From Leptospira soteropolitanensis (lineage in GTDB: Bacteria; Spirochaetota; Leptospiria; Leptospirales; Leptospiraceae), in NCBI RefSeq assembly GCF_026151655.1, contig NZ_JAMQPN010000006.1, positions 186,001-250,000 on the forward strand: a DNA stretch of 64,000 nucleotides. Reading direction: 5' to 3'. The stretch's first letter is position 1. Each line of letters starts with the position of its first letter. Of the stretch, positions 45,553 through 53,436 are shown piece after piece. The position numbers were made by a program, and so were the translations under genes. The notes under the pieces were generated by a model, which had not been told where the DNA came from, did not search any database, and saw only the letters and a program-made list of their open reading frames with translations.

Positions 45553-47301
45553 TTAGCCAAAATTTTGAATTCGATACAAACAGGACTGAGCGATAGCCGC
45601 ACTATCAACTACGTATGCTAGGCAATCTTTTGACCAAGTTTCTCTCGTTTTTTGGTCCTTAATTTTTGATATTGATTTTTCGTATAACAAACTACAAATG
45701 TAACGTGTCATTTGGATCATTAAATTTTCAGCCACTGTCTCTTTTCTAGTTTCTTCCTGAATGTTTCTCATTACGAGAATGGATTCTTCTAAAACTCTTT
45801 CTTGTTCCAAAAGAAAAGTGGATGGTGTTTGGATCTCCGCTTTCAAAGAATTGAGATACTTTCTAAAATTTCCATCACCTGCCATACCGGCAAGAATGGC
45901 ACCTGTAGCAATGCGGACGTGAATTTGGCTTGTTCCTTCATAAATGGTATTGATTCTTGAATCCCTAAACATTCGAGAGATATCGTAATCTTCCGTGTAA
46001 CCAGCTCCGCCAAACACTTGCACTGCGAGATTTGTACATTTATGCCCTTCTTCTGAACTATAATACTTAGCCATTGGAGTGAGAGTGGATGCGAGTGTGG
46101 ACCAATATTTCACCTTTTCATCTTTTCTGATTTCTCTGTCGTCCTTACCCGCTTTTTCCATTCGAATTTGATGATGTTGGTACATATCAATCACACGTGC
46201 AGTTTCTAGAGTGAGAAGTCGCATTGCATTTGTTTCCCGTTTGATTTTATGAATCATCTCGGCAACTGCAGGAATTTCGCCAATGGGTTTTCCGAATTGT
46301 TTTCTTTCATTAGCATACTTCACACATTCAAAATAGGCAGCGGCTCCTCCACCACAACCACCAGAGGCACTGACAAGACGCATAAAGTTAGTCATACCGG
46401 CTGTATAACGAGTGAGGCCAAGTCCTTCTTCTCCTAAAATTTCGCCATATGTATTGTCATAAACTATTTCGCAAGTAGGAGAAGCATGTATCCCCATTTT
46501 CTTTTCAATTCCTGCAACGAATACATCTTCACTCTTTACAATGAAAACCGATAAACCTCTTGCTCCACCTTCCGATTTACCAGTTCGGGCCAATGTAAGA
46601 AGAAGAGCCGGATGATCTCCTAAACCACAACCTTGTGAGATAAATCGTTTTGTTCCTGTTAAACGGTAACTACCATCTTCCTGTTTAACAGCAACAGTTC
46701 TTACATTATTAAGATCTGATCCGTAATCAGGTTCTGTAAGCGACATAGCAAACAAACATTCACCTGTTGCTGCCTTCGTAGCATAAGTTTCGACCTGTTC
46801 TGGCGTTCCAAACCGATCCACAATTTGTGCTAAATTGAGTAAGGTGGTTGTCATACAAAAAGCGACATCCGCTCGTGCCATAAGCATTGCATACAGTGCA
46901 CCAACAGTGGCAGGAAAAGCAAGTCCACCAGCTTCTCTGGAAAGGGAATAAGCCATGAGTCCTGTGTTACGAAACTTTTCATAAATCTCGATGGTTTCTT
47001 TGGGAAAAATCACTTTTCCATTCAAGTATTTTAATTCATTACGATCCATGATTTGAGATTTTTGCGAGACATCATTTCCAAAAAAATCTCCCATTGCTTC
47101 CAAACTGGATGTATATAATTCAAATGCTTCCTCTTTAGTAGAAGGTGCCATTTCATAACGAGGGTTATTTGTTTTTACAAATGTCTGGTGATCAAAAAAA
47201 CCTTCTCCTTCGGTTTCTTTGATGATAGAATCCCAATCAAGAATTTGGTTATAGATTATTTGTAAATCTTCGTCTTCTAAAAAATAGTTATTTGCGATCA
47301 T
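45553..47301 (-). CDS. Acyl-CoA dehydrogenase
   Basis: The 582-residue FAD enzyme catalyses the first, alpha-beta desaturation step of fatty-acid beta-oxidation. Segments include AFCMTTTLLNLAQIVDRFGTPEQ, the signature LTEPDYGSDLNN, FISQGCG, and the C-terminal helical domain with VQVFGGAGYTEDYDISRMFRDSRINTIYEGTSQI, the Glu in IYEGTSQI being a candidate catalytic base. A C-terminal extension of about 100 residues (ILAGMAGDGNFRKYLNSLKAE onward) matches the larger ACAD class (as in some long-chain enzymes). It is 9 bases downstream of the FadH-like gene on the same strand, so the two make an operon. Acyl chain length is not determinable. Confidence 0.93.
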   Translation of the reverse strand: MIANNYFLEDEDLQIIYNQILDWDSIIKETEGEGFFDHQTFVKTNNPRYEMAPSTKEEAFELYTSSLEAMGDFFGNDVSQKSQIMDRNELKYLNGKVIFPKETIEIYEKFRNTGLMAYSLSREAGGLAFPATVGALYAMLMARADVAFCMTTTLLNLAQIVDRFGTPEQVETYATKAATGECLFAMSLTEPDYGSDLNNVRTVAVKQEDGSYRLTGTKRFISQGCGLGDHPALLLTLARTGKSEGGARGLSVFIVKSEDVFVAGIEKKMGIHASPTCEIVYDNTYGEILGEEGLGLTRYTAGMTNFMRLVSASGGCGGGAAAYFECVKYANERKQFGKPIGEIPAVAEMIHKIKRETNAMRLLTLETARVIDMYQHHQIRMEKAGKDDREIRKDEKVKYWSTLASTLTPMAKYYSSEEGHKCTNLAVQVFGGAGYTEDYDISRMFRDSRINTIYEGTSQIHVRIATGAILAGMAGDGNFRKYLNSLKAEIQTPSTFLLEQERVLEESILVMRNIQEETRKETVAENLMIQMTRYICSLLYEKSISKIKDQKTRETWSKDCLAYVVDSAAIAQSCLYRIQNFG

Positions 47302-47310
47302 GTTTTTCTC

Positions 47311-49308
47311 CTAATGAATGCTATGTGCTGCTTGTAAACCTTCTAAAAAGGCACGTTTGGCATCAATATTTCGTGGATCTTTGGCTCCACCAATTATGAT
47401 AACTTGTTTATTTGGATGTTTATTTTTAAATTCCTCAAATAGTGATGTTTCTTTTTCTTGTCCCACACAGAAAATCAGTGAATCACAAGGATATAAAAAT
47501 TCTTCCCCATTTTTTAATTCTACTTTTAATCCCTCTTTTGTGACTTCTTTGTAAGTAAGTCCATGAAAGAATTCAACTCCGACAGATTCTAACTCTTGTT
47601 TGAGAGCCCAAAATGTAGTCGGTCCAAGACCTGCCCCATGTTTTCCATTCCTACGAAACACAGCTACATCCCGATGCGCCTTTTCTTTTTGTACAGCCGC
47701 ATTGGTAAACGAACTAATGTTATATTTTTTATCGTAAGAACTTAAAGTTAGATCTCCTTCTTCAGTCAATCTATGTGCCACATCCACACCAATTCCACCA
47801 CCACCAATCACCGCTACTCGTTTACCTGGTTTGAATTTTCCGGTGAGATACTCAGTATAATTTCCCGAAGGTAGATTTTCTAGCCCTTTTAAGGAAAACT
47901 CACGAGGTTTCACTCCACTCGCAAAAATAATGACATCGGGATTTTCTTTTTCTAACAATGTTAAAGTTGCTATCGTATTTAATTTGATCTCGACACCAAG
48001 AGCCGGAAGTTCATTGGAAAAAAAACGAATGGTTTCTTTAAACTCTGACTTACCAGGAATATGAGAAGCCAATTGAAATTGTCCACCGAGTAAGTTTGCT
48101 TTTTCATATAAGGTGACTTTGTGGCCAAGATTTGCACTGGCGCGTGCTGCTTCAAGTCCAGCAGGTCCCGATCCAATAATAAAAACTCTTTTAGGATCCT
48201 TTGTTTTTGGTTTCGAATATTCTAATTCATGGACTGCTTCTGGATTAACGATACAAGACACAAATTTTTCTTGGAAGGCATGGTCAAGACAGGCTTGATT
48301 GCAAGCTACGCAAGTATTGATTCGGTTGGAATTCCCTGTTTGGAATTTTTTTACGATGAATGGATCGGCAAGAAAAGGTCTTGCCATCGAAATGATATCG
48401 GCACTTTTTTCATCAAAAACCTTTTGCATGGTGATGGGATCATTTACTCGGTTCGATGCAATGATGGGAACCCCTGGTGTCTTTTCTTTGATACGACTGG
48501 CAATAGAAACCCAAGCCCCCCTGGGAACTAACTGGCTTATGGTTGGAATTCTCGACTCATGCCAACCGATTCCTATGTTCAAAGCTGAGACCTTTTCATC
48601 CCGCAAAACATTTGCTAACTGAACAACTTCCTCAAAGGTTGGGTTACCTGGTATAAGATCAATTCCAGACATACGAAAGATCACAGGGAATCCATCTGGT
48701 AATTGTTTTTTCACAGCACGAAGAACCTCTATAGATAGGTTCATCCTTCTCAGAGAATCGCCGCCAAAATAATCATCTCTTTTGTTAGTCACTTGCGAAA
48801 AGAATTGGTTTAGTAAATAACCTTCACTCCCCATAATTTCAACAGCTCCAAACCCTGACTCCTTAGCAAGTTTGGCAGCCACCCCAAAATCCTCGATAGT
48901 TTTCCAACATTCGTCTTCTGTCAGAGCCTTTGGCACATAACGATTGATTGGCGCACGAATGGCAGAAGGGGCTACACAATTTCTATCCGCAGCATACCTA
49001 CCTGCATGAAAAAGTTGGGCACACATGGTTCCCTTACCAAGAAGTAGCTCATTCATACGTTTTAGCTCTTTGGCATGTTCTGGATTTTGGATGTTAAAAA
49101 AAGTTCGAGACCCTTTGCCTTCTTCATTCACACTAATCCCGCCTGTGACAATCAGGCCCACTCCCCCTTCGAATCGTTTGCCGTAAAAAGCTGCCATTCT
49201 TTCTGCAGTGCCAGTTTCTCCTTCCACACCAAGATGCATGGAACCCATAATAAAACGGTTTGGGAGAGTAAAATTACCAATGTGGATCGGTGTAAATGCT
49301 GGATTCAT
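47311..49308 (-). CDS. fadH: 2,4-dienoyl-CoA reductase / OYE-like flavoprotein (FadH-like)
   Basis: The 665-residue enzyme has an old-yellow-enzyme TIM barrel (1-340; TPIHIGNFTLPNRFIMGSMH, CAQLFHAGRY), an iron-sulfur site CVACNQACLDHAFQEKFVSC, an FAD domain (VFIIGSGPAGLEAARAS) and an NADPH domain (VAVIGGGGIGVDVAHRL), the order and length of bacterial FadH. It reduces 2,4-dienoyl-CoA during oxidation of unsaturated acids; some relatives reduce enals or enones. The frame opens at 49389 but ATG 49308 matches the family N-terminus, and the longer form would place its start in an operator. It precedes the acyl-CoA dehydrogenase gene. Confidence 0.88.
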   Translation of the reverse strand: MNPAFTPIHIGNFTLPNRFIMGSMHLGVEGETGTAERMAAFYGKRFEGGVGLIVTGGISVNEEGKGSRTFFNIQNPEHAKELKRMNELLLGKGTMCAQLFHAGRYAADRNCVAPSAIRAPINRYVPKALTEDECWKTIEDFGVAAKLAKESGFGAVEIMGSEGYLLNQFFSQVTNKRDDYFGGDSLRRMNLSIEVLRAVKKQLPDGFPVIFRMSGIDLIPGNPTFEEVVQLANVLRDEKVSALNIGIGWHESRIPTISQLVPRGAWVSIASRIKEKTPGVPIIASNRVNDPITMQKVFDEKSADIISMARPFLADPFIVKKFQTGNSNRINTCVACNQACLDHAFQEKFVSCIVNPEAVHELEYSKPKTKDPKRVFIIGSGPAGLEAARASANLGHKVTLYEKANLLGGQFQLASHIPGKSEFKETIRFFSNELPALGVEIKLNTIATLTLLEKENPDVIIFASGVKPREFSLKGLENLPSGNYTEYLTGKFKPGKRVAVIGGGGIGVDVAHRLTEEGDLTLSSYDKKYNISSFTNAAVQKEKAHRDVAVFRRNGKHGAGLGPTTFWALKQELESVGVEFFHGLTYKEVTKEGLKVELKNGEEFLYPCDSLIFCVGQEKETSLFEEFKNKHPNKQVIIIGGAKDPRNIDAKRAFLEGLQAAHSIH

Positions 49309-49339
49309 TTGTTTTTCTAGTCCATAGATTTGAATTAAT

Positions 49340-49397
49340 TTACCATTGGTAATATTTAAAGTTTCAAAGGCAAGCCGGAAAATTACCACCGGTAATT
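49340..49397. promoter_or_regulatory. Two TTACC-N3-GGTAA operators between fadH-like and tetR genes
   Basis: TTACC-ATT-GGTAA (49340-49352) and AATTACC-ACC-GGTAATT (49381-49397) share the same core; their centres are 43 bases apart, about four helical turns. They lie in the divergent promoter region and are the expected binding sites of the TetR protein encoded at 49438. Confidence 0.75.
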
Positions 49398-49437
49398 AAC
49401 ACTAGTCATTAAGAGTGTCTACCTGAAAATTGGGGAA

Positions 49438-50088
49438 ATGGCGATTTCGAAAAAAAAGTCCTCACCCAAAAAAACAAAGGCAGTGGGTCGCCCTACCAAA
49501 GACAACGGAGTGAATGTAAAAGAGGCCCTCATCCAAGCTGGGGTTGAACTTTTAGAAAATACATCTTTGGAAGATATCTCTCTGCGAAAAGTAGCCGCAC
49601 ACGCTGGTGTAAGCCACGTAGCAAGTTACCATCATTTCGAAAACAAACATGCTTTATTCTCTGCCATCGCCGAAATCGGATTCCAAAAGTACTTTGAGAC
49701 ATACCAGAAGGAATTAGAAAAAACAGACCAGGACTTTAAAGGCAGATATCGTGCCCTTGGATGGACCTACTTTCAATTCATTATGACTAACAGACAGTTC
49801 GCAAGAATTATGTTTGGTGGTACTGGTGTAGATGCAAAAACACATCCCACACTACTCGCAGTTTCCAGAAGAACCTATCGGCAGTTACACGAGATTATTA
49901 GATTAGGACAAAGATTAGGACATTTAGAGAAAGGAAATACCAGGGAAAAAACTTTGGCTTCTTGGGCCATGATTCATGGAATTGCAATGTTATTTTTAGA
50001 AGGCAGGTTACAGATGAAAAATGATATCCAGGAAATGGAAAAATTCATCCAAACGGTAACTGAATATGCAATTAACGGCATGAAATAA
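49438..50088 (+). CDS. TetR-family regulator of the fadH/acyl-CoA dehydrogenase unit
   Basis: The 216-residue regulator has a Lys-rich arm (1-25), a TetR helix-turn-helix (about 27-75, with LEDISLRKVAAHAGVSHVASYHHFENKHALFSAIAE) and a C-terminal domain of the WHG type (YRALGWTYFQFIMTNRQFARIMFGGTG), found in several fatty-acid-responsive TetR proteins. It is divergent from the FadH-like gene and the two share two palindromic operators, so it probably represses that unit, and itself, until an acyl-CoA or fatty acid binds. The ligand is inference. Confidence 0.9.
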   Translation: MAISKKKSSPKKTKAVGRPTKDNGVNVKEALIQAGVELLENTSLEDISLRKVAAHAGVSHVASYHHFENKHALFSAIAEIGFQKYFETYQKELEKTDQDFKGRYRALGWTYFQFIMTNRQFARIMFGGTGVDAKTHPTLLAVSRRTYRQLHEIIRLGQRLGHLEKGNTREKTLASWAMIHGIAMLFLEGRLQMKNDIQEMEKFIQTVTEYAINGMK

Positions 50089-50114
50089 AGCAAATAATTA
50101 AAACGATAAATTCT

Positions 50115-50774
50115 CTATTTAGGTTTGCAGACTTCAGGTAGATAATTTTTTAAATACGAGATCGTTGCCTTTTTTGTTTCTCCCACCATCCAAGGAGTAA
50201 AGTCTCCATAAGTCCTGTAAGAAAGTTTCAATAGAGAATCGGCAATGGAAAAGGCAACCGCGAAGATAGGATCTGCATTTTCAAAGGTTGGTAGTTCGAA
50301 CCGGTCCATAAGTCCTAGTTTGGCAAGGTTTGCCAGTTTTGCATCTAACTCTTGTCCCACTTGACGCATTTCAGGGTTACTCATTCTGTATCCATAAATC
50401 AAACGAGGAAAAGCAATTTCTTTATTAGTGACTTCCACTGCCACGTCGATCGAACGTTCGATGTATTGTTCCCAAGAATGAAAAGTTTCTCTTTTTAATA
50501 AAAGAGATTTTTCAATTAAACTTTCTGAATGTAACAATCTAATTCCGTGAAAGATTGCTTCTACATTAGGGAAAAAATGATATGCAGATGGCCTTGGAAT
50601 ATTGGCTTCTTTGCAAATATCCGCAAAACTAATCTCTTCTGGAGATTTCTCTCTAAGAAATTCCAAAGCAATCGTTAAAAGTCGTGTGCGCCTATTTCTG
50701 CCTTGTTTGCTTGTGAATTTAAAGGGCCTGGATGCAAGATCAGGGGATAAGGATGCGTCTACCAATTTATCCAT
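50115..50774 (-). CDS. TetR-family regulator beside the ceramidase gene
   Basis: A 219-residue regulator with the helix-turn-helix at about 25-72 (RTRLLTIALEFLREKSPEEISFADICKEANIPRPSAYHFFPNVEAIF) and a C-terminal domain with YGYRMSNPEMRQVGQELDAKLANL. It lies 94 bases downstream of the ceramidase gene on the same strand, after a terminator-like hairpin, and is convergent with the preceding TetR gene. It is the nearest candidate to read the AATCGACA palindromes upstream of the ceramidase and endoglycoceramidase genes; that link is inference. Confidence 0.9.
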   Translation of the reverse strand: MDKLVDASLSPDLASRPFKFTSKQGRNRRTRLLTIALEFLREKSPEEISFADICKEANIPRPSAYHFFPNVEAIFHGIRLLHSESLIEKSLLLKRETFHSWEQYIERSIDVAVEVTNKEIAFPRLIYGYRMSNPEMRQVGQELDAKLANLAKLGLMDRFELPTFENADPIFAVAFSIADSLLKLSYRTYGDFTPWMVGETKKATISYLKNYLPEVCKPK

Positions 50775-50826
50775 ACTACGAGCCTTCTAGGGAATCTTAC
50801 CCAGTCAATCCCGTTGTAAAGAAAAT

Positions 50827-50851
50827 ACCTGACCTTTTTTAAGGGCCAGGT
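50827..50851 (-). terminator. Terminator-like hairpin after the ceramidase gene
   Basis: On the minus strand ACCTGGCC, a 9-base A-rich loop and GGTCAGGT pair with one G-U wobble and are followed by ATTTTCTTT. It is about 20 bases past the ceramidase stop. Confidence 0.65.
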
Positions 50852-50868
50852 GAGTGATTGTTCAGATA

Positions 50869-53022
50869 TTACTGCACAGTGAATTGATTTGTGACCCCTT
50901 GGTAAGCGCTGATCGCTCCAGTCCAACCAGATTTCCAATGGCCCCGGTGTCTAAGTCGATAGGTCCCTGCTGGAAAAGATGTGGTATTCCAAGAAACATT
51001 GATTTTGGAATAAGCGATTCCATCCCTTTGCCATCGGTATGTTGTGGAAGGATCGTAATCCCTTGCCACCACTGTCCACGTTGATCCATTTTGTTTTTCC
51101 ACATCCACAAAACTACTTCCGATAAGCATGTTATTTTTTGGATGAGCACCCCAGAAGACGGCATTCACAGTGGCACCACTATTATAGGAAGCAGATGGTT
51201 GAGTCACTACATTACCAAAACTCTTAAAGAGAGGCACATCATCAAAGACCACACCTGTTTGGAAAGTGGCTTGGTAATTGGTAAGATCTGGTGGGATAGG
51301 ACCTGCAGGGGAAGATGCTCCATTTCGCATAGCACTTGCTAGTTTTCCAAATTCTTGCTCATATCCAAGTAAAGTGTTCGGTCCAAATTGAGTCGAAGCT
51401 CCTTCATATTGTTGTGAGGAATATTCTTCTCTTGTTGTCAGATACGAAGTATAAGAATTGGATAACCCTGCAATCACAGTGTATTCGTTTTCCAAAACAT
51501 TTTTTACTAGAGAACGAAGCCTTCGACCCGCCATAGTGGATACTTCGGCAGGAATGGCAAGGATTGCTAAGTTTCCTATTTTAATGATCTGCATAGGAAT
51601 CACAGGTGGAGTCCAAGGATTCCCATCGAAACTTGCCACACCCGTTGGGATCAGAACAGGTTTTTCCGCATGACAAAGTTTATATGCCTCGCTCACAGAA
51701 GACGGCCAAAGAACGCCAAGGAATCCACCGAGGAAACTAGCTTTAAATGCATCCGCAGTATTTGTATTCCAATCAAGGGAATCGACAGTGGTTCCTTCAT
51801 CAAAAAAATCGACAGAGACAGCATTATCTTCCACACTTCCGGCCGAAAAAGAAGCACCCATCCCCGCAGGGCAAGTAGTGGTTCCTAAACTACTGATATA
51901 AAGGTTCGAAAAGTTAACATAGGTATGTCGAAAGTCCACAGAACCTGTCAATTGAGTATTGGCAGAAGAATACAATGATTGCGCTTTGTTTAATTGTTTT
52001 TCGGCAATGATCTTTTGGCGCGCATAATCATTCACTCCATCGGCAGGACCCCAAAGGTTCGGTGTCACATCACCTGCATTCGATTGAGCAAAAGCAGCCA
52101 CGAAGGTTTGGTTTGCGGAATAGTTTGCACTTTTAGACTTTTCAAATAAATAAGAAGCAAGCCCTTTATTATCACCACCAATGAGTTTATTTGTTGGACC
52201 AACGTTTGTTGGATGTACTGCAAACCAGTTCACCATCCCAAGTTCCCGACCATCGGCCGCAACTAGTTTCAACAACGTCATCGTTTGGTCTACGTTCGAT
52301 CCATAAAAGTTTCTTTCACTCAATGGGTTTTTATCGTAAGCAACTGCAGAACGATTTTTACTAGCATCAGTTAGGTTCCCTTGATTGATGTAAACATTTC
52401 CGGGAACTAAATTTTGGTGAGCTAATTTGATAGAACGATAAATCCCATCCACAATTACTTCATAGTTTTCTTTAATAAAACCTGCTGTAGTCGCATTGTA
52501 TAAAAAATAATGTGAATAACCACCTGGACCACTATGAGTATGTGTTGCAGAAAGCAAAAAATTGGCCTCATTGTAATAAGGAGAAAGTTCTGAATCCAAA
52601 GCGATTTTTTTACTCACCGCTTGTTTAATGGATTGGAAAATCATACCCAAATCAGCGCTGACAAATACCACTCGTTTGGAAGCATCTCCAATGATATAGG
52701 CCCTTGACCATAGGCGCATATAAATCCCTTCCGTTTTTTGCGCTGTTTCCGCAAACCCCATCATCCCTACTTCTGCAGCAGGTCCTGTGATGTCGTAAAT
52801 ACCTGCACCGACTAAATAGGGCGACGAACCAAGGGAAGGTGACACGGCCCGGCTCACACCAGACGCACTGGCCAAATCCAACTGAGAACTCTCACTCGCA
52901 CCGGCGCTGACGAGTCCGAGTAGGGGCGATGGGGATGGCTTCTGGTCGGAACAATGCAAAACCAGAAAACTGCAAATCATGGTAACACCCAAGCGCACTC
53001 GGGATTCTTTTTTGGAATTCAT
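50869..53022 (-). CDS. Neutral ceramidase lipoprotein
   Basis: The 717-residue lipoprotein hydrolyses ceramide to sphingoid base and fatty acid. The signal peptide ends in lipobox LVLHC (Cys near 24), so it is anchored to the cell surface or periplasm. The neutral/alkaline ceramidase domain runs from about residue 70: AGIYDITGPAAEVGMMGFA, the Zn site THTHSGPGGYSHY, the catalytic NRSAVAYDKNP (Ser nucleophile), WFAVHPTNVG, GGDNKGLASYLFE and EQEFG. A C-terminal immunoglobulin-like domain (about 560-717) with FPAGTYRLRHRGHWK completes it, as in Pseudomonas and human enzymes. GGAGAA is 6 bases before the ATG. It is divergent from the endoglycoceramidase gene. Confidence 0.93.
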   Translation of the reverse strand: MNSKKESRVRLGVTMICSFLVLHCSDQKPSPSPLLGLVSAGASESSQLDLASASGVSRAVSPSLGSSPYLVGAGIYDITGPAAEVGMMGFAETAQKTEGIYMRLWSRAYIIGDASKRVVFVSADLGMIFQSIKQAVSKKIALDSELSPYYNEANFLLSATHTHSGPGGYSHYFLYNATTAGFIKENYEVIVDGIYRSIKLAHQNLVPGNVYINQGNLTDASKNRSAVAYDKNPLSERNFYGSNVDQTMTLLKLVAADGRELGMVNWFAVHPTNVGPTNKLIGGDNKGLASYLFEKSKSANYSANQTFVAAFAQSNAGDVTPNLWGPADGVNDYARQKIIAEKQLNKAQSLYSSANTQLTGSVDFRHTYVNFSNLYISSLGTTTCPAGMGASFSAGSVEDNAVSVDFFDEGTTVDSLDWNTNTADAFKASFLGGFLGVLWPSSVSEAYKLCHAEKPVLIPTGVASFDGNPWTPPVIPMQIIKIGNLAILAIPAEVSTMAGRRLRSLVKNVLENEYTVIAGLSNSYTSYLTTREEYSSQQYEGASTQFGPNTLLGYEQEFGKLASAMRNGASSPAGPIPPDLTNYQATFQTGVVFDDVPLFKSFGNVVTQPSASYNSGATVNAVFWGAHPKNNMLIGSSFVDVEKQNGSTWTVVARDYDPSTTYRWQRDGIAYSKINVSWNTTSFPAGTYRLRHRGHWKSGWTGAISAYQGVTNQFTVQ

Positions 53023-53152
53023 ATACTTTCTCCGAATCTAAATTTCTAAATAAAACAGTTTTTCGCTTGGGTTTCCTCTCGTGGCCAAGGTCGATCCAAA
53101 ACCAAATTCGGTTTATAAGTCTAAACAGTGTTAAAAATATGGCAAGAAATTT

Positions 53153-53170
53153 AATCGACATGTGTCGATT
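53153..53170. promoter_or_regulatory. Perfect palindrome upstream of the ceramidase gene
   Basis: AATCGACA-TG-TGTCGATT is an 8-2-8 perfect inverted repeat, 131 bases upstream of the ceramidase ATG. A degenerate copy lies at 53365, before the divergent gene. Likely operator for a shared regulator. Confidence 0.7.
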
Positions 53171-53364
53171 TTTATAGAGCAGTGTTCAGGTTTCCGCTAC
53201 AATGAGAAGGTAATTTCCGTTAGAATCGGACAGAATGGAGGGGTGATGCGATAAAAACCGTTCCCAATTACAAATGGTAAGTCAATTTCCAATTTCACTC
53301 AGGTGCTTTTTCCGGATGAGGATTTCTCAATTACATATTTACGGAAATTTGATGTCATTTTTTT

Positions 53365-53382
53365 AATCGACAAACGTCGGTC
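53365..53382. promoter_or_regulatory. Second AATCGACA-type site upstream of the endoglycoceramidase gene
   Basis: AATCGACA-AA-CGTCGGTC keeps the left half of the ceramidase-side palindrome exactly and 5 of 8 bases of the right half. It is 55 bases upstream of ATG 53437. Regions 53023-53152 and 53171-53364 otherwise hold only AT-rich promoter sequence without a gene. Confidence 0.5.
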
Positions 53383-53436
53383 AATATGATGCAACTGGCC
53401 AAAACCCATTCCCCAAGGAATGCCAAACGAGGAATT

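Noticed and set aside
49308..49389. Upstream start for the FadH-like gene
   Set aside because: It lies within the operator region; the family N-terminus begins at 49308.
53386..53436. Upstream ATG for the endoglycoceramidase
   Set aside because: The ribosome site and lipoprotein signal fit ATG 53437.
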